Origin: Carposina sasakii
Taxonomy: Eukaryota; Arthropoda; Insecta; Lepidoptera; Carposinidae
Length of the DNA: 64,000 nucleotides
Assembly: GCA_014607495.2 (NCBI GenBank)
Contig: CP053172.1
Span: 2,804,888-2,868,887 of the forward strand
Direction: 5' to 3'
The first letter of the stretch is position 1, and every line of letters starts with the position of its first letter. The translations under genes were made by a program, and so were the position numbers. Of the stretch, positions 40,958 through 54,300 are shown piece after piece. The notes under the pieces are model-generated. The model had not been told where the DNA came from, made no database searches, and worked only from the letters and a program-made list of their open reading frames with translations.

Positions 40958-41099
40958 TTGAGCTATTATAGCATGTATCTAAACAAACTTTGACAGCTAT
41001 GTTAAAAAAAAACCTAACCCTACAGTGGCGCCAACTAGAGCAAAATCCGTGGCCCCCATTGGCCATTAAACCATCTCATAAAATTATATCTTACTTAGA

Positions 41100-41811
41100 C
41101 TAATGTACATATTGTTTCTTATGCTTCAGCATTTCATCCCAAACCTTTGATTTGAACGTGCAAGTGCCACATTTGTGTACCATAGGCTTCTTTGTATGAG
41201 TCAATTTAGCGTGGGCGATATACTGCTTGATTTCTCCGGTGTAATAATCGCATCGACTGCATTTGTACGTGGACTGCATATGAGTTTTCATGTGCAAAGT
41301 TAGACCCGTCTTATTCATAGCTTTGTACGAGCATTTCGGGCATATTAAGCTGTCCATACCGGCGGGTAGCAGACATTTGCTGCATTCACAGCCACCTGAC
41401 GTTTTGAGAAATCCGTCTTTCGTCATAACACATTTAATTTTCTTCTTCGCTTCGATTCGCTTGATGCTTCTAGGCAGCTTCTTCTTATGGGACTTTTTCA
41501 GGTGCTTCGCCATTAAATCGGCACTTTTTGTCAGAAACTTGCACAGTTGGCATTTGTACAGCGATTTGACTTCAACAACTTTTTTGACGGGCCTCGGAGG
41601 GCCGGTTTGTTCCAATTTCGGATTGATGTCACATTTGGCAACTGATGTCATTGGCTTGCTGTCTAGAAGGGTGTAGTCCTGTTTGACGGGTGCCATTGGC
41701 TTTATTTCCCTGTCGATGGTGACGGTTACTTTGCTCTCTAAGGTCTGATAAATTGGTGTGTGGGTTGATGGATGAGGGTCTTCCATCATGATCGGTTTTC
41801 TATCGGATGGC
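41100..41811 (-). CDS. C2H2 zinc-finger gene, last exon
   Basis: Acceptor CTGCTTCAG (complement at 41812-41820). Holds all four fingers; stop TAG at 41102-41100. Reading on upstream to 41960 would be intron. Confidence 0.88.
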
Positions 41812-43457
41812 CTGAAGCAGAAGTGCATATAAAACTTTATTTCTACAACAGAAAACATGATAGATGGCATCGATAGCGGTGGACAACCGTTGTATTTTCT
41901 TACATAATGCCTAAAAGCTAGAGCAGAACGGATGCGTACTATGCGTAGACGTGCACGCATATACCATTGAGTTGTAATGTATGGAACTGTATAAGACAGG
42001 ACACAACGTTTGCCGTCGACGCATACGCATCGGCCCCCTGATCACGTAAAAGCAATAGCAAAGCCGAAGCCGCGCGATCGCGATAATTGAGAGTGTGTGC
42101 GTTTTCGTACTCTCAATTATCGCGATCGCGCGGTTTCGGCTTTGCTATTGCTTTTACGTAATCAGGGGGCCGGTCTGCTGGAGCCAATACAGTTTCATAC
42201 ATTACAATTCAGTGGCACTGCACGACTACCTATTCGAGTCTTAAACACTGAACGCTGCCACTGCGCTCGGTGTGTCGACTTCCACGCTTGCTCGCGCTTC
42301 TCCTGACCTGCGTTTAGTGTACAGAAGCCTTTAGACTGCCTTTCTACCAAAGATACGTATGCTATGCTACATTGATACCAATTAAATTCACATGCATCCA
42401 TAGCAACGAAGCATTGCACATCTCTGGAGGAATAGCAGCCTAAGATTGTGGTTCCTAACCATGAAATCTTACACACATCAACCTATTGCAGTCCACTGCT
42501 GGACGTAGGCCCCTCCAGTGCACGCCACAAGTCCGCCATAGAGGTTTTACCCATAGTCACCACGATCGCGGGTTGGTGACCGCAACCATGTTGTCAACAC
42601 GGTAGTTGCTGCTGCCCACCTAAACGATGCCCACAATACTTACATATTACGGAAGAGTAAATGGAAGGGTTGGAAAGGGAAGACCTCGCCGGACTTTACC
42701 GATCAAAGTGGTGAAATTCTAGAGAAAGGTCAAGGTCAAGATTACCCTAAACCGACGAGCGTGCTGTGTGCCTAAAGACTGTCATGAAAGTAGATGAAGC
42801 GAAAGAGGTGTGTCAGGATCGTAACAAAATGAGATCTGTGATCTCTGCCTACCTCTCCGGGAAAGAGGTGTGATTTTTTTAATGTATGTATGTACTTACA
42901 TCTGTCGTAGAACCGATGGTGGACGGTGGAGTAAGCGCGTTCTCGAATGGAGACCGCGCCTCGGCAAGCATAGCGTTGGACGCCCTCCGGCCAGATGGAC
43001 TTAAAGAGGACGGATGGTAGTCTGGTAGGCCGAAAACTGGTTGTCTGCGATTAGCGGGGCGACGGCGGCAGCGGGGCGGGAGCGGTACGATAAACACAGA
43101 TTCTTATTGATGGGAACTGGATGGCGAGCAACGAGCCGCGCCCGCTCCCGCCGTCGCCCCGCAAGTCGCAGACATCCAGTTTTCGGCCGTAGTGACTGGA
43201 TGGCAAAAACGGGAGATCGAGCCGTGTGGCGTGCTCTGGGGCCCACGTCCAGCAGTGGACTGCAATAGGCTGACGACATGTACTTACATATTGTGATCAT
43301 ATTCCATGGGGAAAATGCCGGAATGCGATATCATTTGAGGATGAGGGACACTAGTGAGCAGCTCGTATTGAGGCGTGTCCGGACCTGACATCTCTAGGTC
43401 GAACATTATTGTATCTTTCGACATGGCGTTCGCGCACTCTTCCTTGACAGACGCCAT
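41100..43457 (-). CDS. C2H2 zinc-finger protein, two coding exons
   Basis: Exons on the minus strand are 43472-43288 (ATG at 43457) and 41811-41100, joined in phase 2 across ...AAT AT|GTAAGT / CTTCAG|G. The product is about 293 residues. The N-terminal 140 residues are acidic to neutral, with no known domain and with a KPxxP-type linker. Then come four C2H2-like fingers: Cys144/147-His160/165, Cys214/217-His230/234, Cys241/244-His257/262 and Cys271/274-His287/293. The last finger ends exactly at the C-terminus (KKQYVH). A CxCxxC stretch (CECSKC, about 198-203) lies between fingers 1 and 2. Probably a nuclear DNA-binding protein. I cannot name an orthologue. An upstream non-coding exon is likely because the first exon starts at an acceptor-like AG. 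Confidence 0.82.
42030..42174. repeat. GC-core hairpin MITE, best-preserved copy
   Basis: The arms GGCCCCCTGATCACGTAAAA and TTTTACGTAATCAGGGGGCC, with the central CGCGCGATCGCGATAATTGA, pair over about 65 bp. It lies in the intron of the zinc-finger gene. Confidence 0.88.
42638..42895 (+). repeat. LINE-like 3' tail fragment
   Basis: Ends GATCTCTGCCTACCTC, GGGAAAGAGGTGTGATT and a (TATG)n tail, a wording common to lepidopteran LINE 3' ends. Confidence 0.55.
43029..43187. repeat. GC-rich inverted repeat
   Basis: GGCCGAAAACTGGTTGTCTG and CAGACATCCAGTTTTCGGCC at the ends. Inner GGGGCGACGGCGG faces CCGCCGTCGCCCC. Followed by a repeat P fragment. In the zinc-finger gene intron. Confidence 0.75.
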
Positions 43458-43472
43458 TTTGGAGTCCGTGCT
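43288..43472 (-). CDS. C2H2 zinc-finger gene, first coding exon
   Basis: ATG at 43457-43455 in the context CCAAAATGG; the protein starts MASVKEECANAMSK. Donor AT|GTAAGT. AG at 43474-43473 marks a possible acceptor from an untranslated exon. Confidence 0.78.
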
Positions 43473-45833
43473 CTGTAATAAAAATAGGGTATAATATAAA
43501 ATAGATAATTATTAAGATTTCTGAAGTCAGCTGCATCTCTATGTATGTCGTAAGAGTCAACTAAGAAACCCCTGAATTCCTTAGTTGAGTAATCTGAAAA
43601 TGGTTCTTTTTGTTTTGTTTGTTATTTAATTTTTTTCGTTTCGATGTGAACACGTGAAGTCTTTGTGTAAGCGAGAGAGGCAATATCGCAAAATTAAATT
43701 GAACTCAGGGGCATTCTCTCAGGCAATGCGCTAGCAACTTGTCAGTTTGTCACTATTTTTATTACTTGTCAATTTGTCACTGTTTTCACTTGTCAGTTTG
43801 TCACTGTTTTTACATCTCGCCCTGCTATGCTTTTGATCCTTTGTGAAATTGCTACCTCATTTTTGGAACACTGCTGAAGTTAAATGAAATTGATCAATGC
43901 GTATGCGCAGACAAACCAATGTACGAAGAAGTTGTGGGCATTCACTGGTATGATATCTTTTTGCTTCAGGCTAACAACTCAAGGCTATTACGTAATTTGA
44001 TAAAACAAAGCCGAAGCGAAGCGACAGCTACAATTGAAAGTGTGTGAGTATAATTGAAAGATAAACTCTACTACTCAATCCCTTTTCATTTACCACTTAT
44101 TTATTGATTTATTTTGTGTTTTAAAGTATCATCAAGATAGTGTAACTACCTAACTTTACATATTTTTAATAAATATTTAATTTATACATATTTAATATAG
44201 TGGACGCCTGCAACTGCGTCCGCATGGACTACAGAAATACCAAAATGTTGAAATTATTTGGGATAAAAACATAGCCTATATGTTAAGTGGAACCTGTCAC
44301 AATATATTCCTGAAAACTGCATTAAAATAGGTTCAGCTGTTTCTGAGATTAGCGTGCACAAACGCACAGACAAACAGAAAAAAAAAACCAAAAATCATTC
44401 TTGCCAAAGCTAACCTACAATATTTCCATATTTTGCAACATAGAATAAATATTCACACACTACACAACACCTTTACCTAGCCACACTAAGATCCCTCAGT
44501 TGCTGTTGTGAGTGAAAAAGTAATGGTATATAAATACATATATTTGGTACCAAAGCCCCTAAATATAAATAAAAATAATAATAAAAAAATACATATATGG
44601 ATAATTATGGAAACAAACATTGATATTCATCATAATTATCACCTACTATGAATCAAACCCATGACCTATGGTGCAGTGGGCAGGATCACTACCAACTTAC
44701 TCTAATCAGTTGTCTATATTTTATCATCATTCATCCACTCATGTGGCCTAACTATTCTATTATATTTTGGTTTTATGGCAAAATTTACTTTTGAAGCAGT
44801 ACCTACTGTTTTCACTGTGGAAGGGCAATATTGATTAAAACTGTTGTCACACTTACACATTACAAATGTTTCTACTTTAATTATGCTTCTGATATCGATA
44901 TAGAAATTGAACTTATGCTGACAGCAAAAAACAACAATGAAGCGTGTTTCAAGATTGCAATGATGTAGAAGGCAAAGTAGTAGTAGATAGTAAAGTTATA
45001 AGTAACTTTAAATACAAGTTACGCCTATTTATCATACGAACATTGTTATAGTATTGGTGAGAATGGCAGACATACACTAAAGCGAGCGACTCAGCAACCC
45101 AGCATCGCTGCAGACAATGTCTATTGAAATTCATAATTACTACATTATATTAGAAGTTTATACTTTACCTTACGAAACAACTGATTGCGCACTGTAAATA
45201 TTGTATTATTTCAAGCACAAAACGCTTATTTATTGGATTATTTCACAAATAAATGAAAAGACCCACGTCGAATAACAATCGACAAGTCAACAAATTATTT
45301 TTGTTCGTTTCTCTAATAATATTTTTATAGATTAAAATCATGCTGTCTCTTCAGATACAGGTGAAAAATCTATATGCATCTCTTTCGAACTCAATTTAAT
45401 AGTAAAACATTTTAACGTAAATGTATCCTGTCAAAACCTTAAATTTGTGTTGCCATAGGAGGATATAATTATGGAAATGGTAGAATAAGTACCGCGGTGA
45501 TAGCCCAATAGTTAACTCGTTCGTCTTTCAGTCGGAAGGCTTAGTAGGTTCGATCTCAGTCATGCAGTCATGTACTGAATTTAATTTCATGTACGGTTTT
45601 ATGATTCCAAAATTTTCACTTAGCTATACCCGAGAGGTGTTGACGTCAGAAAGGAAGCTGGTCGTAAATAAACGCCAAATTCTTGGTATTTAAGTTTCGA
45701 AACAAATCTCATATCGCCCACCCCATATAATGGTAAGAAAGCAGGAAAATTATTAATAATGGGTACTTATGAATGAGAAACTTCTAAATCCAAACTCCAA
45801 AAAAATTCAACTACTATCTGTACTAATATAATA

Positions 45834-46633
45834 TACAGAATGATTTTTGGTCGTCAACGTTCCCGAAAACTACGAAATCTCCTCATCATCACGATCATTT
45901 TTCTCCATGGAAGCATACCTGGGAACAGAGCAGTAAATTGCCTTTTCTACGCCCTGTGCGAGTGTCTATAACTGCGCTCTATTTAGTCCTGCCTGGTCTG
46001 GCCAAGTGACCATTCTTGCGCCCCCCAGAGTCTACGCCCTGTGCCTGGGCACCGGTGGCACCGCCCTATTTACGGCACTGCCTGGGAAGTGTCTGGTTCC
46101 CAAGATATTAGGGTCCAAAGTTGAGTAAATAGACTGCGTTTTTCTGCATAAATGCACATAGTCGCGCGTAGTAAGTTTTTTCACGGGAAATAATTAATAT
46201 CTGTCTATGAAAAAACTAGCATAAACACTGGACACTATAAATTTCTCCCAATCAAGTAATTAATAAAAAAAAAATCTAAAAAATATACATCATTTCCCAG
46301 CATTTTTTTTGGCACAAACTTACTTTATTTGATCTATAGAGTACGTACCCTTTGTTAAGGGTGGCAACGAAAAAACCTCCTGTATCATCAATATCATCAT
46401 GATCATTACTCTCCATGGAATGTCTGGTTCCCAAAATATTAGGGTCCAAAGTTGAGTAAATAGACTGCGTTTTTCTGCATAAATGCAAATAGACGTGCGT
46501 AGCAAGATTTTTTCACGAGAAATAATTAATATCTGTCTATGTAAACATGGACTCGCTCTATCAAGTAACAAAAAAACACTGGACTTTAGATGTAAGAACG
46601 TACCCTTCGCTTGGCAACGAAAAAACACTATAT
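45834..46633 (-). repeat. Two tandem MITE family 1 copies, one with a 157-bp insertion
   Basis: The first copy, 45834-46384, contains foreign sequence at about 45926-46082 with two TACGCCCTGTGC motifs. The second, 46385-46633, is shortened. The region 44.4-45.5 kb before it shows nothing assignable apart from a SINE B copy at 45495. Confidence 0.7.
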
Positions 46634-46655
46634 ATAGTTATATTACTACTACTAC

Positions 46656-47294
46656 TCTATACTAATATATTAATATTATAAAGCTGAATTATTAATAATA
46701 AACTGAAGAGTTTGTTTGTTTGTTTGTTTGATTGAACGCGCTAATCCGGAACTACTGGTCGAATTAAAATCTTTTGTGTTTTCATTTATCGAGGAAGGCA
46801 GCTATATATCATCACAGTGCGACTTAGGGACGAAGAATAAGAGGAAATTGGAAAAAACGGGAAAATTATTCAACTTTGGAGACTTCCGTTGCGTGCGCTG
46901 CGTAAACGGTTCAAGTTACAAAAAATTTATTTGATGAAAAATTGAAGGTCTAGACTGTACGAACCCTTAGCCCTAAACTTCTTAGGAAAAGCTAAGGGTG
47001 GCAAACATTTAACACGTTGATTGACTTACGTCAAAAACATGTCCAAGATGTTATATAGTTATATTACTACTACTACTATACTATATATATTATATATATT
47101 ATATATAATATTATAAAGCTGAAGTTTGTTTGTTTGAACGCGCTAATCTCAGGAACTAGTGGTCTGATTTGAAAAATTATTTCAGAATTACATAGCCTAT
47201 TTATCAAGAAAGGCTATAGGCTTTATAGCAACCCGCCCCGGCTTCGCACGGGTGCAATGCCCCCTCACGCGGACGAAGTCGTGGGCGGCCGCTA
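46656..47294 (+). mobile_element. Helitron-like elements, possibly two overlapping copies
   Basis: TCTATACTAATATATTAATA start, (GTTT)n near 46711, a second CTATACTATATATA start near 47079, and an end GTGGGCGGCCGCTAA before T. Between 47.3 and 48.2 kb I see only AT-rich unique-looking sequence. Confidence 0.7.
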
Positions 47295-48229
47295 ATTTTG
47301 AATATTACTTTGAATTATATTTGAGCTTAGTTTGGTACGATCTGATTCACACTTTTATAAGTACTTAACATACTCGTACAAGCGAAATATGCTATACCTA
47401 TGTTTGTAGTATTCACACAGTGCACCTTCTGTTCATATAGGCACTATCGTTGGGCACTATAACAATAAATAAATAATAGTCTTTGGTAGAAAAGTACCTA
47501 CTTGGTGTGCTTAGTAAATTTAATAAAAATAACCATTTATTTATTTATCTTACATTTTCAAAACTTAACTACCTAGATCACAAAATCGTGCTTATATTAA
47601 ATTAATACTTATAGCCTATTTTTATTTATAAATCCTAGTTTATGAAATTAAAAACATATTAAACTCTAAGCTTGTAATAACGCGCTTAGCGGTATCGTCT
47701 ATTTATAAATAGGTAAGTTATAAGTAAATACTAATAATGGTTAAAACATTAGGAACTTTAAAATTCTAGATTTAGTATAAAAATATTATATAATTAAGTA
47801 CCTACAGTCTATAAATAAGTATATATTAATGGGCCCAAACAATATATTACAAGGTAGGATTATTGTATTGAACAGTTTATTTATTATATTCGAATCACTA
47901 CACGAAATTCATCTAAACATTATTAGGTACTTCATTTTCTTGGACCTCGTCGCATGGGAGAGACTTTGAATCACCTGGCTGAAATAATATATTTTGTTTA
48001 AGAAATAGTATAATTAATTAAATGAGTAACTCACAGTCTAAAGGTAGGTTTAGGTAGAATTGAAATCTAAACATGCTGAATACACATACTAACTATATGG
48101 CTGAACAGGTAGGGAACATAATATTCTTCCTCTAAAATTTGTATTCGAGACATCTACTTAATTATTTATGTTAGTTATAGATTAAAGATGTAATTATAAG
48201 TAGATGTAATTTTAATCAAAGAGATTTCA

Positions 48230-48393
48230 TTAAATTTTTTCCCGCCATTTCACGACGCCATCTTGGCGGCAGCGGCCGCAGCGAGCGCCGCAGCCTTCTT
48301 CTTCACCGCCTAGTGCGGTGCGTTGTTTCGCTTGAAGTTTTGCTTTCTGGCTCTTGGAGAGTTTTCGCTTCTTGTTCGCTTCAGCGGCGCTTG
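48230..48393 (-). CDS. Secreted-protein gene, last exon
   Basis: Acceptor CTTTTATAG. Reads SAAEANKKRKLSKSQKAKLQ and then, in the linked frame, GGEEEGCGARCGRCRQDG to a TAA at 48232-48230. The +1 frame gives a Lys/Ala-rich end instead. Confidence 0.65.
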
Positions 48394-51300
48394 CTATAAA
48401 AGATTAGAGTGAAAATTTAATTCAATAGGTCAATGTCATCTCAATTTTTACTTATTTTTTTCCAATAATCCTTCTCCTTTAGCTATTTCTTCTTTACTTA
48501 AATAACGTTTATTAGAATTTAGTGACGACAATAATATTATCTTATCTTATCTTCCTGCCCTTATCTCAATATTTATGGGGTCGGCGCAATATGGTTTCTT
48601 TCGGAACTCACATTGCCTTATGCACGTAATTTATTTTACGGCCGGTTGCCTGCCTGACGCCAACCCTCCTCGGGTATACAAACATATTCCAATAATAAAT
48701 AATGTACCTACGTACTATTTACTATGCATGAAGATTTTTACGCAAATAAAAAATAATTATCTAAGTACATACATGATCAGCAAAAAATGCCAACAGTCTG
48801 TCCTTATGCCAAAATATAAATCGACTTTTAATAGGTTACTTTTTGTGAGAAATAATCACAATAACAAGTACATTTAGCATATTGTTACTTTATAAACAAG
48901 CCATTGGCGCCAAAATATAGGAATTTTATCGATTTTAGAGCCACAGTCATTTTGTCAGAATGAAATTTAATGACGTTTGGCTAATTCTCGGACTGCAAGG
49001 TCACAAGTTCGATTTGTTTGTGGATTTTCGGTTGTTTTACCAGTTAGTCAATTCTATATGGGGGTCACCGTGTTTTCGTTCACTGGATGGCGCCACTGTA
49101 GCGTAAGGTTTTTTAAACTTAGCTTACAAAGCTGTCAAAGTTTGTTTAGGTACACACACATAATAACTTTCAATACCTCAAGAGACATAATATAATACTG
49201 TTAAAATAATAACAAACATGCCACGCCATATCTTGACCGAGGTTTCTCAAGGAGAGTAGGGATTAATAGATACATAGTTTCTATTTTGAGACCATATATT
49301 TTGGCAATGATCGGCCACGGAATTAAATAACACCAAAATTATTTAATGCTCATTGAGTTAAACGTTTGACGTCAAGCGCTTTACGACTGGCATCATAATT
49401 CCTTGTTCACATCATCATGTTCCATCTGGTTTCTTTCGAAACTCATATTGCCAAGGGTTCCTTGGTCATGATCTCCATGATAAATGGATAATCAATTTTG
49501 AAATAGAATTAGGCCTTACATGTACCTAAGTCAAATGCATCTAAACAGGTATGTAAAGATAGCCACTGATTGGGTACCTACAGAGGGAGACCGGTGGCGG
49601 CCCAGGGGAATTTCAGGATGAAATGGATGGACAACCTGGACAAGTTACAGTCAGAGTGGGCAACTACAGCGAGAATAGGACAAGAATAAGACAGGTACTA
49701 CTATCTTTAAGATACTGTTATAGATATTTTATGTTATAGATATTTTTTATAGCGGTGATAGCCCTGTGGTTAAGACGTGGACCTTCCAAGCGGGAGGCGT
49801 AAGTTTGATCCCAGTCACGGGTCTGTACCAATGAATTTATTTCATGTACAGATTTTAATGTTGCAAAATTGTCACTTAGCTCGTGCCTCGGAAAGCACGT
49901 AAAACCGTTGGTCCTGCGCCTGATCTCTCTCCGGTCGTGTCGGCTTTCCGTCCCATCGGACTATGAGAGTGATGGAATAGAGAATGCATCTGTGTTTGCG
50001 CACACACTTGTGCACTATAATATCTCCTGCGTACCTGGCCAATCTCCGTAGAAATTGGCCTTGGCCGAAATACGGTGGGAGATCATCATCATAGATATTT
50101 TATACTAGCTGTTGCCCACGGCTTCGTCCGCGTGGACTACAGAATGTAGCCTTATGTACCTCTCCGTAGTTCAAAGAGATTGGTTGAGTAAATAAAGCGT
50201 GAAAAGGTAATAAACAAACAAACTTTGGAATTTATAGTATTAGTTAGTTGGGGTTCCAATATAATGAAATAAAATTGACATGGTAATTAATAATTCTTAA
50301 TCGGGTTGGATATCACAAGCACCGACTCTGCGGGCAAGTAGCCAAAGGGACACCTGTCGCTCCTACCTATGTAGATTAGTAGATACTTAATATCACATAC
50401 CTAAGCATATTTATTACAGACTAGTGGACGCCCGCGATTTCGTCCGCGTGGACTGCAGAAAAAACAAAATGTTGAATTTAGCCGGGATAAAAATATTTTA
50501 CCGGGTAAAAAGTAGCCTAGATATGTCCGCTAACTCCATACCAAATTTTATTAAAATCGCTCCAGCTGTTTTTACGTGAAATAGTAACAAACATCCATCC
50601 ATCCATCCATTTATCCATCCATATTTGTAAGATTTACATTTAATCTAAATACTTTTAAATTAAAGCAGGCTGATGTGATCTTCTTCGTAGTCTTGCCGTT
50701 TTGGTTACCGCTACCCTTATTTAGGAATATTTCCTATATTCATATAGGGTATGCATAAATCACCTGTGGTATAAACAAATGATGAATAAAATTAATACCT
50801 TAATAAATAAAATTACCATTATTAGCAGCTTGTTGGTTGGAGGCTGTTCTAGCAAGTTCGCCGAGCGTGTTAGCGAGCGCCATGCTCAGACGCGAGCAAT
50901 CGGACCGCGCGGCTGAATGCGCGCGCAATGCTAGTGTTGCTAGCCTGTAAAAAAAAAACTACTAAATATTTTGCACAGATACCTAATAGTGCCATACACA
51001 TTACTCTGAGCACATTGACACGGGTCCAAAAAATGCGCCGCTGCTTTTTAGTTTGAAAGAGTGGGTCTGTTACTTTTAAAAACACAGTTCACCTGTTCAA
51101 AATGCAATTTTAATTCTACCTTAATATCAACCCTGAGACTATTTTAACAAAATCACTTTATAAGACATTTGTTTTAGAATTCTAACGGTCTTACCGTCCC
51201 GGTAGATCAGCTTGCTCGGCATCCAGATCGCAGGCAGCAGCAGTCATGTTCCTCTTGGCTCCCAGAGCCACCTGTGACCAACGAGACTTTACTTTTAATT

Positions 51301-54300
51301 ATCTACTGCATGCACATATAAAAGCATACTTAATTCCTAACATAACAAGATTTTTTCACGACAAATAATTAATATCTGTCTATGATAAAACTACTATAAA
51401 CACTGGGCACTATAAATTTCACCCGATCAAGTAAGTACAAAAATTTAAAAAAAAAAATTACATCCTTTCCATTTTTTTTGGCATAAAGTTACTTTATTTG
51501 ATGTATAGAGTACGTACCCTTCATTAAGGTTGGCAACGAAAAAACATCCTGTATACATTTAAGTTGATTCGCCATTGTTTGCCGTGCAATAAAGAACTCT
51601 AAATAAATAAACAATAAAGAATCTGTACTTCTATAACGTACCTTGTAGTTCTGTGGGCAGATACCTAAGATGTATTTCTCTAAGATTCCCTTCAATTCAT
51701 CAGCAAACATCAGGACGGCTCCATCACTTGACTAAAAAGAAAAATAGTGTTAGAGCAATCACAGAAATAGGTGGCGAAAGATCAAGAGTAGGTATTCATT
51801 GTGACGTCTCCTGTGTCCTTTTTTGGAAACCAGCAAGCTTGGTGGGCAAACCCTATCCTGTCTCAGCAGCATCCAGCTGAAAAGTGACCTAACGCTTAAG
51901 GCCTTAGATCGCCTTCGCGATCCTGCAGTTATGGCCCTTTATAGCATGTAAAGACCACTTCCCAAAATGTCCGTAACAATATACCCATATTCTTTCCCAA
52001 AAAATGCAATTTCCCAAAATGATACTTTCCCAAAATGACTCATTCCCAAAATGTTCATTTCCATCTATAGGAATTTAGTTTTTTTATCGAACCAAAGACG
52101 TGATTAAGTGCTACTTCATTTTGAGAACACAGCCATTTTGTAGGTACGAGTATGTACGTTGAGGTGGACATCATTCTTGACACACCTTCTTGATGATAAG
52201 GTAACTAATAAATGTGTGGTGGACAGTTTTGTGTCGGCAGAGCAGAATAGCATCACCCCCTGTCTGCCTGTGGGTATCATAAGAGGCGATTAAGGGCTTC
52301 GAGGAGGTTGATAGTCCGAAGCTGCGGTCACCAAGCAGCGTAGAAAACCCCCCCTATAGCAGTAGCCTTATGGCGCGCCCTGAGGAAGGTCTACATCCAG
52401 CAGTGGACTGATGTATAGATGATCGCGTGCGTGGTAACCGCTTAGCCAAAATAAATAAAATGTATTCTAGTAACGAAAATAATAAACATCGAAGTCACAA
52501 CCTTGTTGCAACATTTAAAATCTCATTTTGTGCTCTTAAAATACATTTGTGAGTTTGACATAATGCACTTGGGTTGGGTGGGTGCAATGTTTTTCTACCC
52601 ACACTAACACAATGCAGATAAGAGGTAGGTAGGTCACTATTCGTAGGTAACCTTCGTATATATTCTACGTTGTGTCGAAAATTTTTCTTCTATGCTGCTC
52701 TGGGAATGAAAAAATAAACGTATGCCACTACAGCTGTTTCTCTTCCCGGGCATACTGTACAAGTCAGTAGAGGGACAAGAGGGTCTTGGTGTTTTGTAGG
52801 CGATGAGCTGACCACCTATCACTACTAACCGAACTTGTACATCTCAACTATACTCTCAAAATTGGTCAGAAGTGGCACCATGTGGTTTTATCGGCCCTTG
52901 GTGCTCTGCCTACCCCGTAAGGGATAAAGGCGTTATTATACTCGTATGTATGTATGTCGTAAAGGAATAAGAATCATCTCCTAATCTTCTCCGAATAAGA
53001 TTTCTTATTTCTCTATAGCTCTTCCTTGGTTATCTATCAACGCCCGTAGCGATTTTCCTATTTTACATAATCATCATTTACAGCCCTGGGAAGTCCACTG
53101 TTGGACATAGGCCTCCCCCAACAACCTCCACTCCGACCGGTCGGAAGCAGCCTGCATCCAACCGACGCCTATTTCACATACATTTATTTAGAACCTATCC
53201 ACAAAATTTGAGATCCGAAATCACATGTTTATTTTTCCCGATAGTACCTATGGAGAATTTTTAAATATCTCAGGAATTTTCATACAATCTTGAAAAATAA
53301 AAATGTTCACTATGGGTGCGCCCACCATTGTAACGCCTAATACAATTTCATTTATTTAAATAAAAATGTGATTTCGAGTCTCAAATTTTGGAAATAGGTT
53401 CTCTATAGTGGGCTATTTATACAGCTTTTCGTTTAACATACCCTTTCTGTTACATCCTGTATAAACACGGCCGTATTCCCCTATTGCAGTCCACTGCTGG
53501 ACATAGGCCTCCTCCAGGGCACGCCACAAGACTGCTATGGGGTTATTTGCCCATAGCCATCACGCTGGGCAGGCGGGTTGGTGACCGCAGTTTGTATTTT
53601 TGGACTATGTTGTCAACACGAGAGGCGCTGCTGCCCACCTTCCGGACGATACCCACAGGCAGACATGGGGTGGTACGAATTCTACTCTGCCGGCACCACG
53701 CGGAATTATGGCACAACTTATATAATCTTCTGAATTTAGATTTCCTAATCTACAAAACTCAATCGGAATCTAGGTTAAATTGCAATATTTTCATCGCCGG
53801 AATATTGTATTTATAAACAAATTCATGCTACTGCAGTTTATTTCTAGAACTCAAAGCATTCGAAGCCTGTTTACTCTACACAAGCAAGTGCAGGTGTGAC
53901 GTAGGAAAAGTATCTTGAAGTGACCATGGGCAAAACCCCCCCCCATTATGGCAGTAGCCTTGTGGCGTGCCCTGGGGCAAGGCCTACCTACGTCCAGCAG
54001 TGGACTGCGATAGGCTGATGTGATGATGATCGCTTTAGCTGCCCCGGACGATAGTCACAAAATGTAATGATCGCAGGTTAGGTATCGATTTAGGTTTAAG
54101 TCTGAGATCATAATATCATAAGATTCATTCATTAGTGTTGTGTTTTATTTTATCTGTAGGTACTTATCGATACTCGATATATTATTATTATTTATTTCTA
54201 CATAACTCACAATAGTTCGTGCCAACAGTGCTTACATAAACCATTACTGGTTTTTCTGAACACTGCCGTCATCCCTCTTCAAGCACAAATAAACCCAAAA

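Noticed and set aside
44949..45134. Small minus-strand ORF upstream of the zinc-finger gene
   Set aside because: No splice link in phase to 43472 and no recognisable content; could at most be untranslated leader.
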